Under the pieces are notes generated by a model. That model ran no database searches. It saw nothing but the letters and a program-made list of their open reading frames with translations, and was not told the DNA's origin. Below are positions 11,801 to 23,500 of a stretch of DNA of 64,000 bases, one piece after another; within the stretch, counting starts at the first letter, position 1; each line of letters begins with the position of its first letter. This DNA comes from Lycium barbarum (taxonomy: Eukaryota > Streptophyta > Magnoliopsida > Solanales > Solanaceae): contig NC_083345.1 in NCBI RefSeq assembly GCF_019175385.1, positions 11,943,205-12,007,204 on the forward strand, written 5' to 3'. Position numbers and translations under genes: made by a program.

Positions 11801-14800
11801 GGGAGCTTAGTGCACCGGGCTGCCCCCTATCCTTATGACCTTCAAGTTTCTTATGGTTTCCTATGGGTAAATAGACCTTGCATTGTTTAGGTCTAGTGTG
11901 AACATAAATAGCTTAACAGTAATCATCTATTTTTACGAGGTATCACCTTTTTGTGGTCTCCTGCTATATAGTTTCAAGCTCTTGTGTATGTTCAACTAAG
12001 AGGAAGCATGTGTAAGACTGCTTAGGGTTCAAGACTTCACTTTAATCTATCTCTCTTTTAACTGCATAGGAGCCTTTGAACCAGCCAGAGTTGGCATATG
12101 ACATGCCCCAATATGATATTGCTATTGTTGGAGGTGGTATGGTTGGGATGGCTCTAGCGTGCTCCTTAGGTAAGTATGTTTTTATTTAACCTTTTGAAAT
12201 AGGTATTTTAATGCTTTAACAGTGCTAAAGGTGTCCTCCAAAATATTAGTTGAAACTTTCAATGGTTTAGAAATTCTTTTGGTTAGAAATTTTAATCATC
12301 TGCTCTTTGAACTTGCTACTCTCTGTAAAACCTTGATACTGTGAATTAATATATACTGTGCCGAACTGAACTGGTTGTCAACATGTCAACTCCTCTTCTA
12401 ACTTGTAAACTATTCTGCAGCAACTATGCCATTGACAAAGCAACTAAGTGTTGCCATCATTGACAGTAATCCTGCTTTGGTGAATAACTTTCACATAAAG
12501 AAAGAGGACCCCCCAGGTCCACGGGTCAGTACGGTCACACCTGCAACCATTTCTTTCTTCAAAGGTACCCTCGTACTTATCTTTCAATTTTCTTATAATT
12601 CTGTGGAGTTTTCTGTTTGTACTGATAATAATTTGATCTGTGTACTCTGCCATCACATTAACGGGTTGCATAATGAATAGAAGTTTTTTCCCCATGCTGA
12701 AAATGTATGATAAAATCCTTGTATTGGTAAAGCAAGTGAAAAACGGTCAGAAAAAGATGAAAGACCTGTTGGAAGACTATTACTTAGCAAATCAAAAGAA
12801 CATTACGTGACGTTTTCTGTACGTGTACCAGTAGCTGTTGCTTTCTGCTTGAACGTGTTTGATTTGCATGAAAACATCATCACCTGTTAATGGAAAGCAT
12901 GTGAGATTATCACGAGAGAACGTTTGGTTTTCAGATATGGGTGCATGGGAATTTGTTCAGCAGCACCGTCATGCTTACTTCGATAAAATGCAGGTAATTT
13001 TGCCAACTACACCTTCATTCTTGTAAGTTCCGTAACGGAGTAATTTACACCCATCCTCTGCTGAGAATAATTACTATAAATGCTAATATGGGGGACTTGG
13101 TGGAAAAAAATATATAGGGGAGGTGTTGATATAACACCTTATTTTATCTCTCTACGGTCATTGTCTTTATCATGTATGTTTATAAAAGGTTCAACTTATT
13201 GCAATATCTATCTGTAGTTATTCCATATTATGTGTTCCTCAAATTCTTCTCTTTAGAGCTCTGTCAGCTACGTCCATGAATGCATTTATTAAGGCAGAAG
13301 GAGTATGTCTTGCCGTACCTGAAACGTGCTTTTAGACATCTTGTTTTTGCCAAATAAATTTCAATCATTGTGAGCTTGCTAGCAAAATTTCAATGTTTAC
13401 TAGTTGCAGTGAATACTTTCTCAAATTATAGCGAGTAAGTTTACGTATTTATGTTTGCTGTTAATAGCGATATAGAGCCTTTTGCAATGTAGAAGAAAGA
13501 AACTCCTTCCTGACAAGGAGGAAGATAGTTTGATGATGAAGGACACTTAGCTCCGTGTAATGGGAACTGAAGGGTCTCTAAAAAGATTTATCAATGACCA
13601 AGGGTGATTACCTCTTCTCTAGCCAATCCCCAATTAAAAAGAAGGGTAAAAGCGGGCTATGGATCTGTGTTCCAAATGTATGCTAAGGAAATAGTTTTCT
13701 TTGATTCAGAGTTTCAGTATCTGTGTCTATACTCACTCTTGTCATGTTAATGACAGCAGATGGTAACACCAAGCTTTTAACTAAGAGACACATGACAAAG
13801 CACGTCTTAGCTAACTGTCTATGCACTTTCAACCATCAAGATATCCTAGTTTTCAGTAATGTAAAGGTTGGACGAACATTGTTGCTATCAATTTCGTCTT
13901 CTCATATATTTATCAAGAAAAGATCTGGAAAGCTGTTACTTGTGAGAATTGACATTTGTCTTTGATGGGACTATAGATTCTTGTAATTGCTAAGTTGCCT
14001 TGTTACAAATTGCATCATGACATCAAAATAACTTCATTTTTATGGGATTGAATCGTGGAACAGTTTCACACTTTTGATCATTAGCAATTTATTTCTTTAT
14101 AGGTCTGGGATTATACTGGTCTGGGCTATACAAGGTACAATGCAAGAGATGTTGATGCAGATGTTCTCGGGTAAAAATTCCTTTTATTGAGGTAACAAAT
14201 TTCTTTCATAGTTATGATGTTCTTGACTCCTGATGATGCTTGAGTTTTGTCTTTAGGTGTGTGGTGGAGAATAAGGTGCTACACAAATCCCTGTTATCAT
14301 GCATACAGGTATTTGAGCATATCGACCAAATTTTATTCTGCAGTTAAAAGCACGTTGAATCCCTAGTTATGGAGATCGGAGTTGCAGAATTGTGGTTGCA
14401 ACTCCACCTTTAATCAATTAGGTATAAGGTTTCAATCACATTAAAAAGGCACACTCTTCTGCGTTCTATTCCCCTACTATTCAGAAGCCCATTCTCCACC
14501 ACCAAAAAAATTTAAAAATACTTGTAACTTGTGTAGCAGTTTGTTACAATATCCTGGAATGCTTAGCAAAAAATAGAACACAAGGAATGAAAAAGATCCA
14601 TAGGCAATACCAAGTAGTTGAGACTAAGACTTAGGAAGCTTACATTAGGTCTAGTATTTGCTAGTCATCCTTTTAAACTTGTTAGAGATTTATCTGTCAG
14701 TAACTACTTATTTTAAAAATAAGATCTATATGTCAGTAGAAAATATAGAAAAACTCTAATGTTAGAGAACCTACTTTGTTTCAACTTGAAAGGCTAGTCT

Positions 14801-16822
14801 CCCTTACTGCCCAAAATACCGAGTACAAAGATGCTCCAACTGGATTGTTGATGTTACTTGAAAAGTGTCTGGGTTAATTTTACCTTCAAAATTTGAGTAA
14901 TAGATTAGTGTAACAGGGAAAGCTGAAAAAAAAAATTCTAGTTCTAATCTGTACTTATTGGTATTTAATTGGTAACTCCTTAGATTCCTCATTTTGATTT
15001 ATGTCAATGACTGCCTGGTGATAATGTTTGACTGGAGGTGATAATTTGACAGAATAAGGATTTTCAGAAGACAATATACTCGTCCAGGTTAAGTTCAGTA
15101 ACCTTTCCTGCAAAGTCTTCAATGACCAGCTCCAGTGGCACATCATCATCTGCTAGTGGAAGTTCAGCAAGGTTGGAACTGGATAATGGTAACAGCATGT
15201 ATGCGAAGTTAGTGGTAAACTCAATAAGTTTTATGTTTCACTAAATGTGAATATTCTGAAGGATATTTTCAATTCAAACGATGAGTTAGATAACATGTCG
15301 CAGGTTGGAGCTGATGGGTCAAAATCAAGTGTTAGGGAGCTGGCAAAAATACAAACAACTGGATGGAAGTACTCGCAGAGCGCAATCATCTGTACAGTAG
15401 AACATGCTGTAGAGAACTTCTGTGCTTGGCAAAGATTTCTTCCTAATGGTCCAATTGCACTTTTACCCATTGGTGAAAAGTTCAGTAACATTGTTTGGTC
15501 AATGGACCCCAAGGAATCTGTTGACCGGAATTCGATGTCAGAGGATGACTTTGTAAAAGCAGTGAATGATGCACTGGACGGTGGATATGGTCCTCATCCA
15601 CAATCCAGATCATTTGAGGGTGGAAGTCTATTTTCTTGGCTCAAAGCTGACAACACATCATCAACACATGAGGGCTTTGAAGTTCCACCGAAAGTTATTA
15701 AACTAGCTTCTCAGAGATTGGCCTTCCCTTTGTCTTTAATGCATGCTAATAGCTATGCATCAAAACGTCTAGTTCTTATTGGTGATGCAGCACATACAGT
15801 TCATCCGCTGGCTGGCCAAGGAGTTAATATGGGATTCGCAGATGCGCTCTCTCTTTCTAAAGTCATTGCTGAAGGTGTTGCAGTTGGATCTGACATTGGG
15901 GAGGTATGTTCCTACTCCTTTCTTTGTAAATATAGGCAGGAAATATAAGGTCCTGAAGCTTCTTTATTCTGATGTAATCTAGAATCACCTAGTAGGATTA
16001 TTCACTAATCTAACTTATGTAGATTACACCAGAAGAAAGAAGCTTTAGGATTTTACATTTTCTGCCTAACTTATGTTAAATCTTGTGTAATCTAAAATCT
16101 GTAAAGTCCTGAAGCTTCTTTCTTCTGGTGTAATCTACATAAGTTAGATCATAAGTGCCTTTTTCTAATAACGGATTCTAGATGCTTTTTAGCAAGATCG
16201 TGTCAAATTTGGAACGATGGCGATGTCTCTTCCTTCATAAGCCTGATAATGTCATACATCCTTTATGGAATTCTAGGATGTTTTCCCCTGTAAATAATTT
16301 GCTTCAAAACTTGCCAGTGATCCCTCATATAATTTACTGGAGTATGGCGTACCAAAAAAGAGTGAGCACAATGCTAACTAATTGGAAAAGCTATTCAACA
16401 ATCAAAATGACACTTGTTAGCTATAAAATTTGCATTACTTCAAATGCAAGTAATATCCAACTTGCTTGGGATCGAGGCATAATAGTAGTAATCGTTGTTG
16501 TAATGCAAATAATATTTCACTTACAATTTTTGAGTATCCTTTACGACAGTGTTGGCTTTTTTCCCCTTTCCATTACATGTTATAATGGTAATTTTAATCC
16601 TCACAGGTAACTCTTCTGAAGAAATATGAATCAGAGAGGAAAGCTGCAAACATCACAATGATGGCAATCCTAGATGGTTTTCAGAAGGCATATTCTATTG
16701 ACTTCATGCCAATAAATGTTCTCAGGGCTCTTGCATTCAATGGGGCACAATATATCTCTCCACTTAAAAAGAAGATCATCTCATATGCTTCGGGCGACAA
16801 GTTGCTTCCTCTTTTCACATGA
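8807..16822 (+). CDS. COQ6: COQ6-like ubiquinone biosynthesis flavin monooxygenase (UbiH/COQ6 family), mitochondrial
   Basis: Ten exons keep phase: 8807-8814, 10100-10208, 12070-12169, 12421-12564, 12935-12993, 14103-14170, 14257-14308, 15053-15214, 15304-15903, 16607-16822, giving 505 residues. The N-terminus (MNRLSVARRIVSN) is Arg/Ser-rich and lacks acids, as mitochondrial presequences do. The FAD dinucleotide motif is G60-x-G62-x-x-G65 in YDIAIVGGGMVGMAL. The second FAD motif is G394-D395 in GDAAHTVHPLAGQG. COQ6 enzymes hydroxylate the benzenoid ring of the ubiquinone precursor at the inner mitochondrial membrane. The first exon contributes only 8 coding bases (ATGAACAG); it is inferred because no in-frame ATG precedes exon 2, so it is the least certain part. 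Intron 2 holds a LINE/SINE with a hAT element inside; intron 9 holds a strong hairpin. From memory it matches At3g24200. Confidence 0.92.
9262..9445. repeat. Diverged tandem duplication in COQ6 intron 1
   Basis: AAGATTAGTAGTAATAATGT near 9274 recurs as AAGATTAATAGTAATAATAT near 9392. Both are followed by TTGTAAATTTT- or TAGTAAATTTT-like sequence and a TTCTG. It is a direct repeat about 120 bp apart. Confidence 0.6.
10262..11667 (+). mobile_element. TTG-tailed LINE/SINE copy interrupted by a hAT element
   Basis: Perfect 18-bp duplications TATTGTTTTCTATTAAAA lie at 10244-10261 and 11668-11685. Without the hAT insertion (10277-11278 plus one TSD copy) the body is about 390 bp. Its 3' end has GAGCCGGGGGTCTTTCGG, then the CTACCCTCCCCAGACCC core and a GTTGTTGTTG tail. 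The long pyrimidine-rich middle resembles the 3' untranslated part of a LINE sharing its tail with Au-type SINEs. It lies in COQ6 intron 2. Confidence 0.85.
10277..11278. mobile_element. Non-autonomous hAT element, 8-bp TSD
   Basis: The element begins TAGGGCTGTGCATG and ends ATGCAGCCCTA (inverted). It is flanked by exact 8-bp copies of GTTATCCG at 10269-10276 and 11279-11286, the duplication size of hAT transposons. Both ends are packed with repeats of TTAACGGTTAA, CCGATAACCC and CCCGAACCGA. No transposase frame is visible in the 1,002 bp. It inserted 15 bp inside an older retroposon copy. Confidence 0.9.
11730..11827 (+). mobile_element. Short SINE with 10-bp TSD
   Basis: The body reads AAGGTAAGGCTGCGTACAAT, then ACCCTTGTGGTCCGGCCC and AGCTTAGTGCACCGGGCTGC, a common Solanaceae SINE signature distinct from the TTG-tailed one. 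Copies of TATCCTTATG at 11720-11729 and 11828-11837 mark the insertion. Confidence 0.8.
16008..16149. repeat. Near-perfect intronic inverted repeat (about 48-bp arms)
   Basis: The arm starting ATCTAACTTATGTAGATTAC at 16008 is matched by the reverse complement ending GTAATCTACATAAGTTAGAT at 16149. There are about two mismatches over roughly 48 bp and a loop of about 45 bp. A third related copy in arm-2 orientation starts near 15950 (CCTGAAGCTTCTTTATTCTG). All lie in COQ6 intron 9. Confidence 0.85.
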
Positions 16823-17582
16823 TGTAACTGTTGGATTTTCCCAATGATATTTGGTGGGATTGTCTTAAACTTTTGTTTGTTGATATGATAAATAATTTCA
16901 ATAATCATTTTCGCTGTGTATTAAGAATCGCGGTGATATCCAAACTGTTTAACTGTATCTCTTACTCCCCATACTTGGAATTTTGTTTTGCATTTTTTCT
17001 CGTTTAAGCCTCTTCTTTGCGATCTTCATTGCGCGTTACATACTACACTCTGCACTGGGAATGTGCAAGTATCACTCAGATATTCTTGTTAAAGTGCCTC
17101 GGGACAAAAGCTAGGTGTATATCCTCGCATATTTCTGTAGGATCAACCCCAGTTTTAACTGAAAAGTGTCTATTCTTTACCAATTTATGGAACCTAGCTG
17201 GTTAGTACAAAGGTTCACACCTCAATAGTAGATGATGAGAATATACTCTACACGTTGCCATAGGCCAAAAAACCTCCTACAAATTTATGTTCGAATTGCC
17301 TACTTTGGCACACTAACTTAGTAACAGAGGAGCTTGCCATATGTGGATCCAGAGAAATCATACATATTGTAAGGGAATTGCTGTTAGTATCACATCGTTT
17401 CAATATATGGAAGTTTACATCTGTTCTGATAAAGTACAGAAACTATACTAGTCAGTATAATTGGTAAAGGCCACAAGAGGGCACAATAAATATGTTTTTC
17501 TATTTCTATTTACTCTCAAGTTTGTGAATCATATATGCACCACAATTCAGGAAGGGAAAACTGTAAGGTTAGACTATTGAAA
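16823..17582. other. Convergent spacer, COQ6 and ABC1K6 3' ends
   Basis: The two genes converge with 760 bp between stop codons; this holds both 3'UTRs. It is AT-rich. I see no further gene or clear repeat. Confidence 0.7.
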
Positions 17583-20500
17583 TTACAACAGTGCATCTCG
17601 TATCAAGCGTGCCATCACACGAGAAGATAGTCGACCAAGAATCTCTGGAAGAACCTTAGCCGAGAGGCCTGGAAGCACTGGAAGAAGCTCCTGGATCACT
17701 CTAGAGACAGCTGCTCCCTCCAAACCCTGAGAAAGAAATATAGTTATGATGCTTTTACAGTAGGTTAACTTTTATTAAGTAGCAAAATCAAAATGCACGT
17801 TAGTTTACTTAAGTAGATTAGGTACACTTCATGTATACATCATCAAATAAAACGAAATATTCAGAATCTAAGTCCCTCTTGCGTTCGAATTTAGACACTT
17901 AACAGTATATTTTGCAAAATTGAAGTGTTTTGAGGCTTCAAATATTGTTTTAACTTTTCTCATGCAGATATAATTCGTCTCCCATAACTAGTGATACTCT
18001 GGTAGATATTATGTCTTTCTTTAACCTGCTTGTGGAATGTTATGACAGCCTACAGCTATTTCTAACAATGTGTCGAGAAAGTTGACTCTAGCGCACACTC
18101 AGAGAAGCAAAGATTTCAGGAAACACATCTAAAACGTACATGGGAGTTTGAAATCTCAGAAATTCCATGAGCAGATGTATGAAACATATTGGGTTTGATG
18201 ATTCAGAGGCAGTCAGCAAGAAATTTTCTAGTCTTGAGAGGATGGCACTTTCCCAATACCACTATCACCCACAAGGGCCTCGATCACAAACAAAGAATTC
18301 TTTTCCATGTAGATACCAAGTTAACAATGTTCAATTCAACATGAAAGGAGACCTTGGTAACATGATTTTATGCTTAAGCCTACTGGCACAGGAGCAATTG
18401 CAACTTTTCTGCCAGCAAGAGGCAGAACCAACCTCTTTTCTTGTGTTGGATGCAAATTGAAGTACTTAATTCTCCTCTAGAGATAAACTTGCCATAATAT
18501 AAAATTGAGATACCTGGTTTGATGCATTCCCAGCAGCTAAGAATTGAATAATCTTTTGAACATTGTTCAATACGACTCTGTCCTCCTCAGTTACATAGGG
18601 TACAAGTGCAGCAGGTCTAATAGGTACCAAAGCAGCAGGAACCATACTGAATACTGGCATTGCATTTCCAATTCCAAGGAATGCCGTTATCTGTACCAAC
18701 TGCTCCCTTGATAATGCATCAATCCCCTTCACTATCTGCTTGCATTATTTTGCAAATTAGTTCGTTATTCTTAATACTAATATTGTTTTGTCTCAAAAGG
18801 AATGTCTTTTTATGCAAATCGTCTCTTTTAAAATATTAATGAATTCAGTATATTGACAAGTTTTGAGTTTTCACAAGCTTTATGTTCACAGCCAAACGTA
18901 ATAATATTCCTTTTACTATTTGAGCCAAGAAATTATTCGTCTTAATTAATTTGATATATAACTATAATTCGTAAACAAAGAAAACTCAGCAAAAGAAATT
19001 AAATTAAATCTAGATAGGATAGTCTAAAATTACGCTTATGCTTTGAAATTTCATGTAATATTTTTCATTATAGTGACATAAATGATAATCTTTTCTACTA
19101 TCGGTTAAGATAAATTACACACTTAGTTTTGTACAATAATGAGTTACGCTCCTTAGTTATAAATTCAACTGCTAAGCAAAAGGTTGGAAAGTAAGCTATT
19201 CAGGATAATAACGTACAATAATTCATCCTCATGAAATTATAAGTTCAAGTTATGAGCAAGAAATTGAAAAGAATGACCTTTAGGACAATAATGCATAATG
19301 GCTCATCCTCGTGAATTTATATTATTATGTTATACAATGGTAAAAAGAAATCTGAATGTTATATTCGTAGTGCTTTATAATTAAAATTAAAAAAAAACTA
19401 AAAAAAGAATGTTACCATAATTAATAGTAGGCTTAATACATCAAGCTTGTTCAAATTGAGGTTGATGAGGGTAATGTATTTTAAATGAGGTGACATATTT
19501 TAATTGGTTAACTTATTTATTTAATGAGCATTTGAGAATACGTGCAGAAAGTTTATCAAAATTTAAGTTTGAAATGTCTAATAGGAACAATTTATCACTT
19601 GTTCAGGTGCTCAATTGAAACAGATAGTGGTTTGAGTGTCTAAATGAATTTTTTTTGGCAAGTTTAAAAAAATGTCGATGTATTAAGCCGTAATACCAAC
19701 GATTCTTGACAAAATTGTAGGATTAAGTTACTTTATTGCTTTAATTATTCTAAAGTTTTTGTCTAGGGCCAACAAAGTGTTGGTTAAAATATCTAACAAA
19801 TTTGTGAATTTATATCTATATTTTCTCTTTTTATTAAATAGGGAAAATACCAATAGAAATTTTTAAATTTGCTCTATATGAAATTTTTATGAAATTTCTA
19901 AACAGTCATGTTGGGCCCGTGCGAGCACGGGCTTCAATTTATCTAGTACAAACTAGAAAGTACAGCATCTGTCAAGTAGACGTACCTCATCCAAAAGGAA
20001 TTCACGGAAAAAATTCCCTTTATCAGAAAGCAGAAATGCTAATGCTGCTCTTGTTTGAATTGGCTGCTCTGTTTGATAACCACTTGAAGAAGGAAAAGGA
20101 ATAATGCTATTTGTTTGATTTTGCATAATGCCAAGCTCTGCCATTCTCCCATTCAAACTCTCCCCACCTCCACTCTTAGCTGCAGTTATGAAATTCTCAA
20201 ATGCTTGCATAACATCTATGAATCTTTCAGCATCAAAAACACCAGATTTCCCATATATTGTGTAACGTAGAGCACTCCGTAACCGCGGAGATTCATCTGT
20301 CAGCAGTCTCTGAAGAAAGAAAATGCACATAGTGTAAATATGAGAATTCAAATTATCTAAAAGTGGTGATATTTAAAATTACGTGAAAGTGACACCTGAA
20401 GGACAACATTGGTCGAACTAAGCTTTGCAGAACCAAATCAATGAATGAAATCTCCTCTAAGTTTAAGCTCTCAGAAGAGTTATAGGAATGCCATTTATCA

Positions 20501-23500
20501 CAAGTGGTGTAGTAGACAGAGGTCCATGCTACTACCTTTGCCGCAATAGGTTCTCATTTAGTTTTTCCTATTTTTACTTTTTAAAGTAAGATGATATTTT
20601 CTTACGTTCTGCCATACACAAAATATCCAACCCACACATGAGTTGTACATCTCTGGCCCATGTTTGTTTTTTCACATTTCTGCTTTCTACCTTCAAAATG
20701 TTAATTTTTCACGAGGTAGTAACCCCTCCATTGATCAGCATGAGTGCCAAGACAAGCTAAAAATGTCTATTGTTTTCGCGTTAAAAGGCACAATATTTGG
20801 TGTTTGTGAGTGACTTTTTAGTTTGTGAAGAATAAAAAGGAAAAGCTGTAATGAGAAGCATAGACTATGGGTCCCATATAAAGAAATTATGTCAAAGAAT
20901 AATAATGGGTAAAGTTTTTCTTTTTAAAGAAACTAACCAATTTTTATTATGACCAAAGAGAACGAGTGCAGAATTAATATAGGACCAAAGGAGTAAAATA
21001 CTGGTAAGCACGTCCTATTTATATTAGTACCAGAAACGTTAATGAGATCTATAGTCCAAATTTAAACTATTTTGCATAAAGTAGGAAATGTATAACTTGG
21101 TTAAAGACATATCTCAATGGTGTTTGACAGCCCCTCCCAAGTAAGACTCAAATGCACAACCAAATTTAGACTCCAAGGTTAGTAAGTTGCAAGTGTGAAA
21201 AAAATGCTATCTGCTAACATTGTCAGATAGATCATCAAAGTATGCTCACAGAGATGGCAATTTTTATATCACACAATTATAGTAATCTGAATCCATGTAA
21301 ATGAAATATATAAGAGAATAAATGAACTGTGGCACCATATGAGCGTACCTGTGCTATATATGGGTAAGCTTCATCCACTATAGCAAAATCGGAGTTTCCC
21401 ACCAAAGCAATCCCCTCCAGCACGCCTATTGCTCGAATTATTAAAGCAAAATAGGGTGGTATTCTAAATGGATAATCAAATGTTATTTGTGCCAAATCTG
21501 CTGCCAGCTCCTGAAAGTTAAAATTTTTTGCTCCTCCACCTTCAAGTGCCTGGTCAAAAACCTTGGCAAGTACAGGCAAAATGGGTTCCAGATTGACCCC
21601 GTCGGGAATGAACCCTAGTTTCACAAAATCCTTGACTATGGCACCATAATCTCGATGAATAAGGTGAGCTATGGATTCGATCATACCATATTTCTGATCA
21701 TCTGTTAATTTTGTAACCAAGCCTGCCAAAGCAAATTAACAATTTCTGTCAACTTATAGCAATCAAAGAGTAAGATACTGATAAATAAAAAAGAAAGTAA
21801 GCACCTTACCTCCCCTCACCCCCCCCCCCCCCCCCCCAAACAACACACACAGTCAAGAAAACGAGGGATAATCACAAAGAAACGTAAGGTGGATATTCAA
21901 CAGTTGAAAAGCATCAAACTTCAGGAGAAACAAAGAAACTAATTGTTGCTCAGATGGTAGAGATTTAAGGCCAATATAATACAAAGAGCTTAACTCATCA
22001 ATTAACAGCGGTGTATTAGAGGAATTGCAGATCTAATGTGCACTAGCAGAGAATGAAACTAATATATCATCTTATAGCCCAGTTATTAATTTCAAAGTAA
22101 TGATAAGAGGAATCAACTATAAGATACTGATCAAGAAATTCCTAGATGAATGTCAACTTCCAAGTCCTGTAAGCCCTGCTTAAGCTTTTGCAAGCGAGAG
22201 AATATCTGGGTTACACCTAACCAAAAGGTCATACTCTCAGCAAGTATATTGCCCTACAAAAACGATATCCTGATCAGGGCAGGCGAACTATCATGTACTA
22301 TTAGGCAACATGAGGATGGACCCTCAATCTAATAACTCGACTTCAGCAATTAGACATTCTTTACGAGTCATCCATTACTACATGCCAATGAACATCAACT
22401 TAAAGTGCCACGAAGCATTAAAGAGCCAATGACATTGAAATGCTTTCATGTTGTTCTTGTTAAATGGGATCTCACAACTGTAGCTCATACAGAGACACAG
22501 ATGGCTAACAGCTTGGGAAATTCAGAATCTAGAGCAAATGCACGACCTTGTAGCAAGTTGCAAAAGGCCAAATCGAATTAAGTTCAAAGGGAAGTGAAGG
22601 TAGTTTGTCAATAGAGTTCTTCATCAGAAAAAATTCTCATAGATTTACTTCCATGAACTATTCCATAACATATCGGGAAAGAGGACACCAAATGAAGACT
22701 TCTTACCAAAGTCAAGTATAGCTAGCTTTCCATCTGGCGTACGTATTAAGTTCCCTGGATGTGGATCCGCATGGAAGAAACCAGTGTCAAGCAACTGCAT
22801 ACCAAAAGGACAAAATATAAGATGGAGAACAAATTTTAATAGTCAAGAGGATATCCATAGAAAAATACCACATAGATCAATCTGGTAGAAGGATAAGGTA
22901 GTATAAAACAGAAATATCAAGAAAACAAGATCTTAATGATGTTTACCAGATATGAGACTCAAAAGCTTAATATATTACAAAATAAAAATTGTTAAGAGTT
23001 TAAGAATATCACCTGCTTAAGGTAGCATATGACGCCAACATTAACCAAATCACCTACATCACTTGCTTTGCTTTGTGATAACTTCTCTCCATCAATCCAA
23101 CTTGTTGTAAGAACCTTCCTTGAAGTATATTTGCTATATGTCTTAGGGACAACAACCTGAAAAAGGTTCCCAAGACAAACCACAACATTGTTAGAGACAC
23201 CAAGCATCATAATTTCCATTTAAAGAAATCTGTACTTCTAGTTCATCATAAGAATAAAGACATATATGTACTCTTCTGTGAGTAAGTTCACGGACTTCTC
23301 TTTATCCTTTCTCCCAAAAAGGTAATAATTTGCACATTGCTTTTTTTTTAGTCCGACATATAAACCCAAAAAAAATAAAAATACATAACATAGCTTAGCC
23401 TATCGCAGCCAGATTTCAAGAAAATAAACTTACAGCAACTAAATCTCTATGTCCTTGTCTAAACTGGAGCACACCTCCTAGGGAGGGTTTCTCCTATTTT

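Noticed and set aside
16182..16610. 142-codon plus-strand frame in COQ6 intron 9
   Set aside because: It lies between two certain exons, has random composition and matches nothing recognised; it runs over the real acceptor at 16606.
18167..18460. 97-codon plus-strand frame
   Set aside because: It lies antisense in an ABC1K6 intron with no recognisable protein features.
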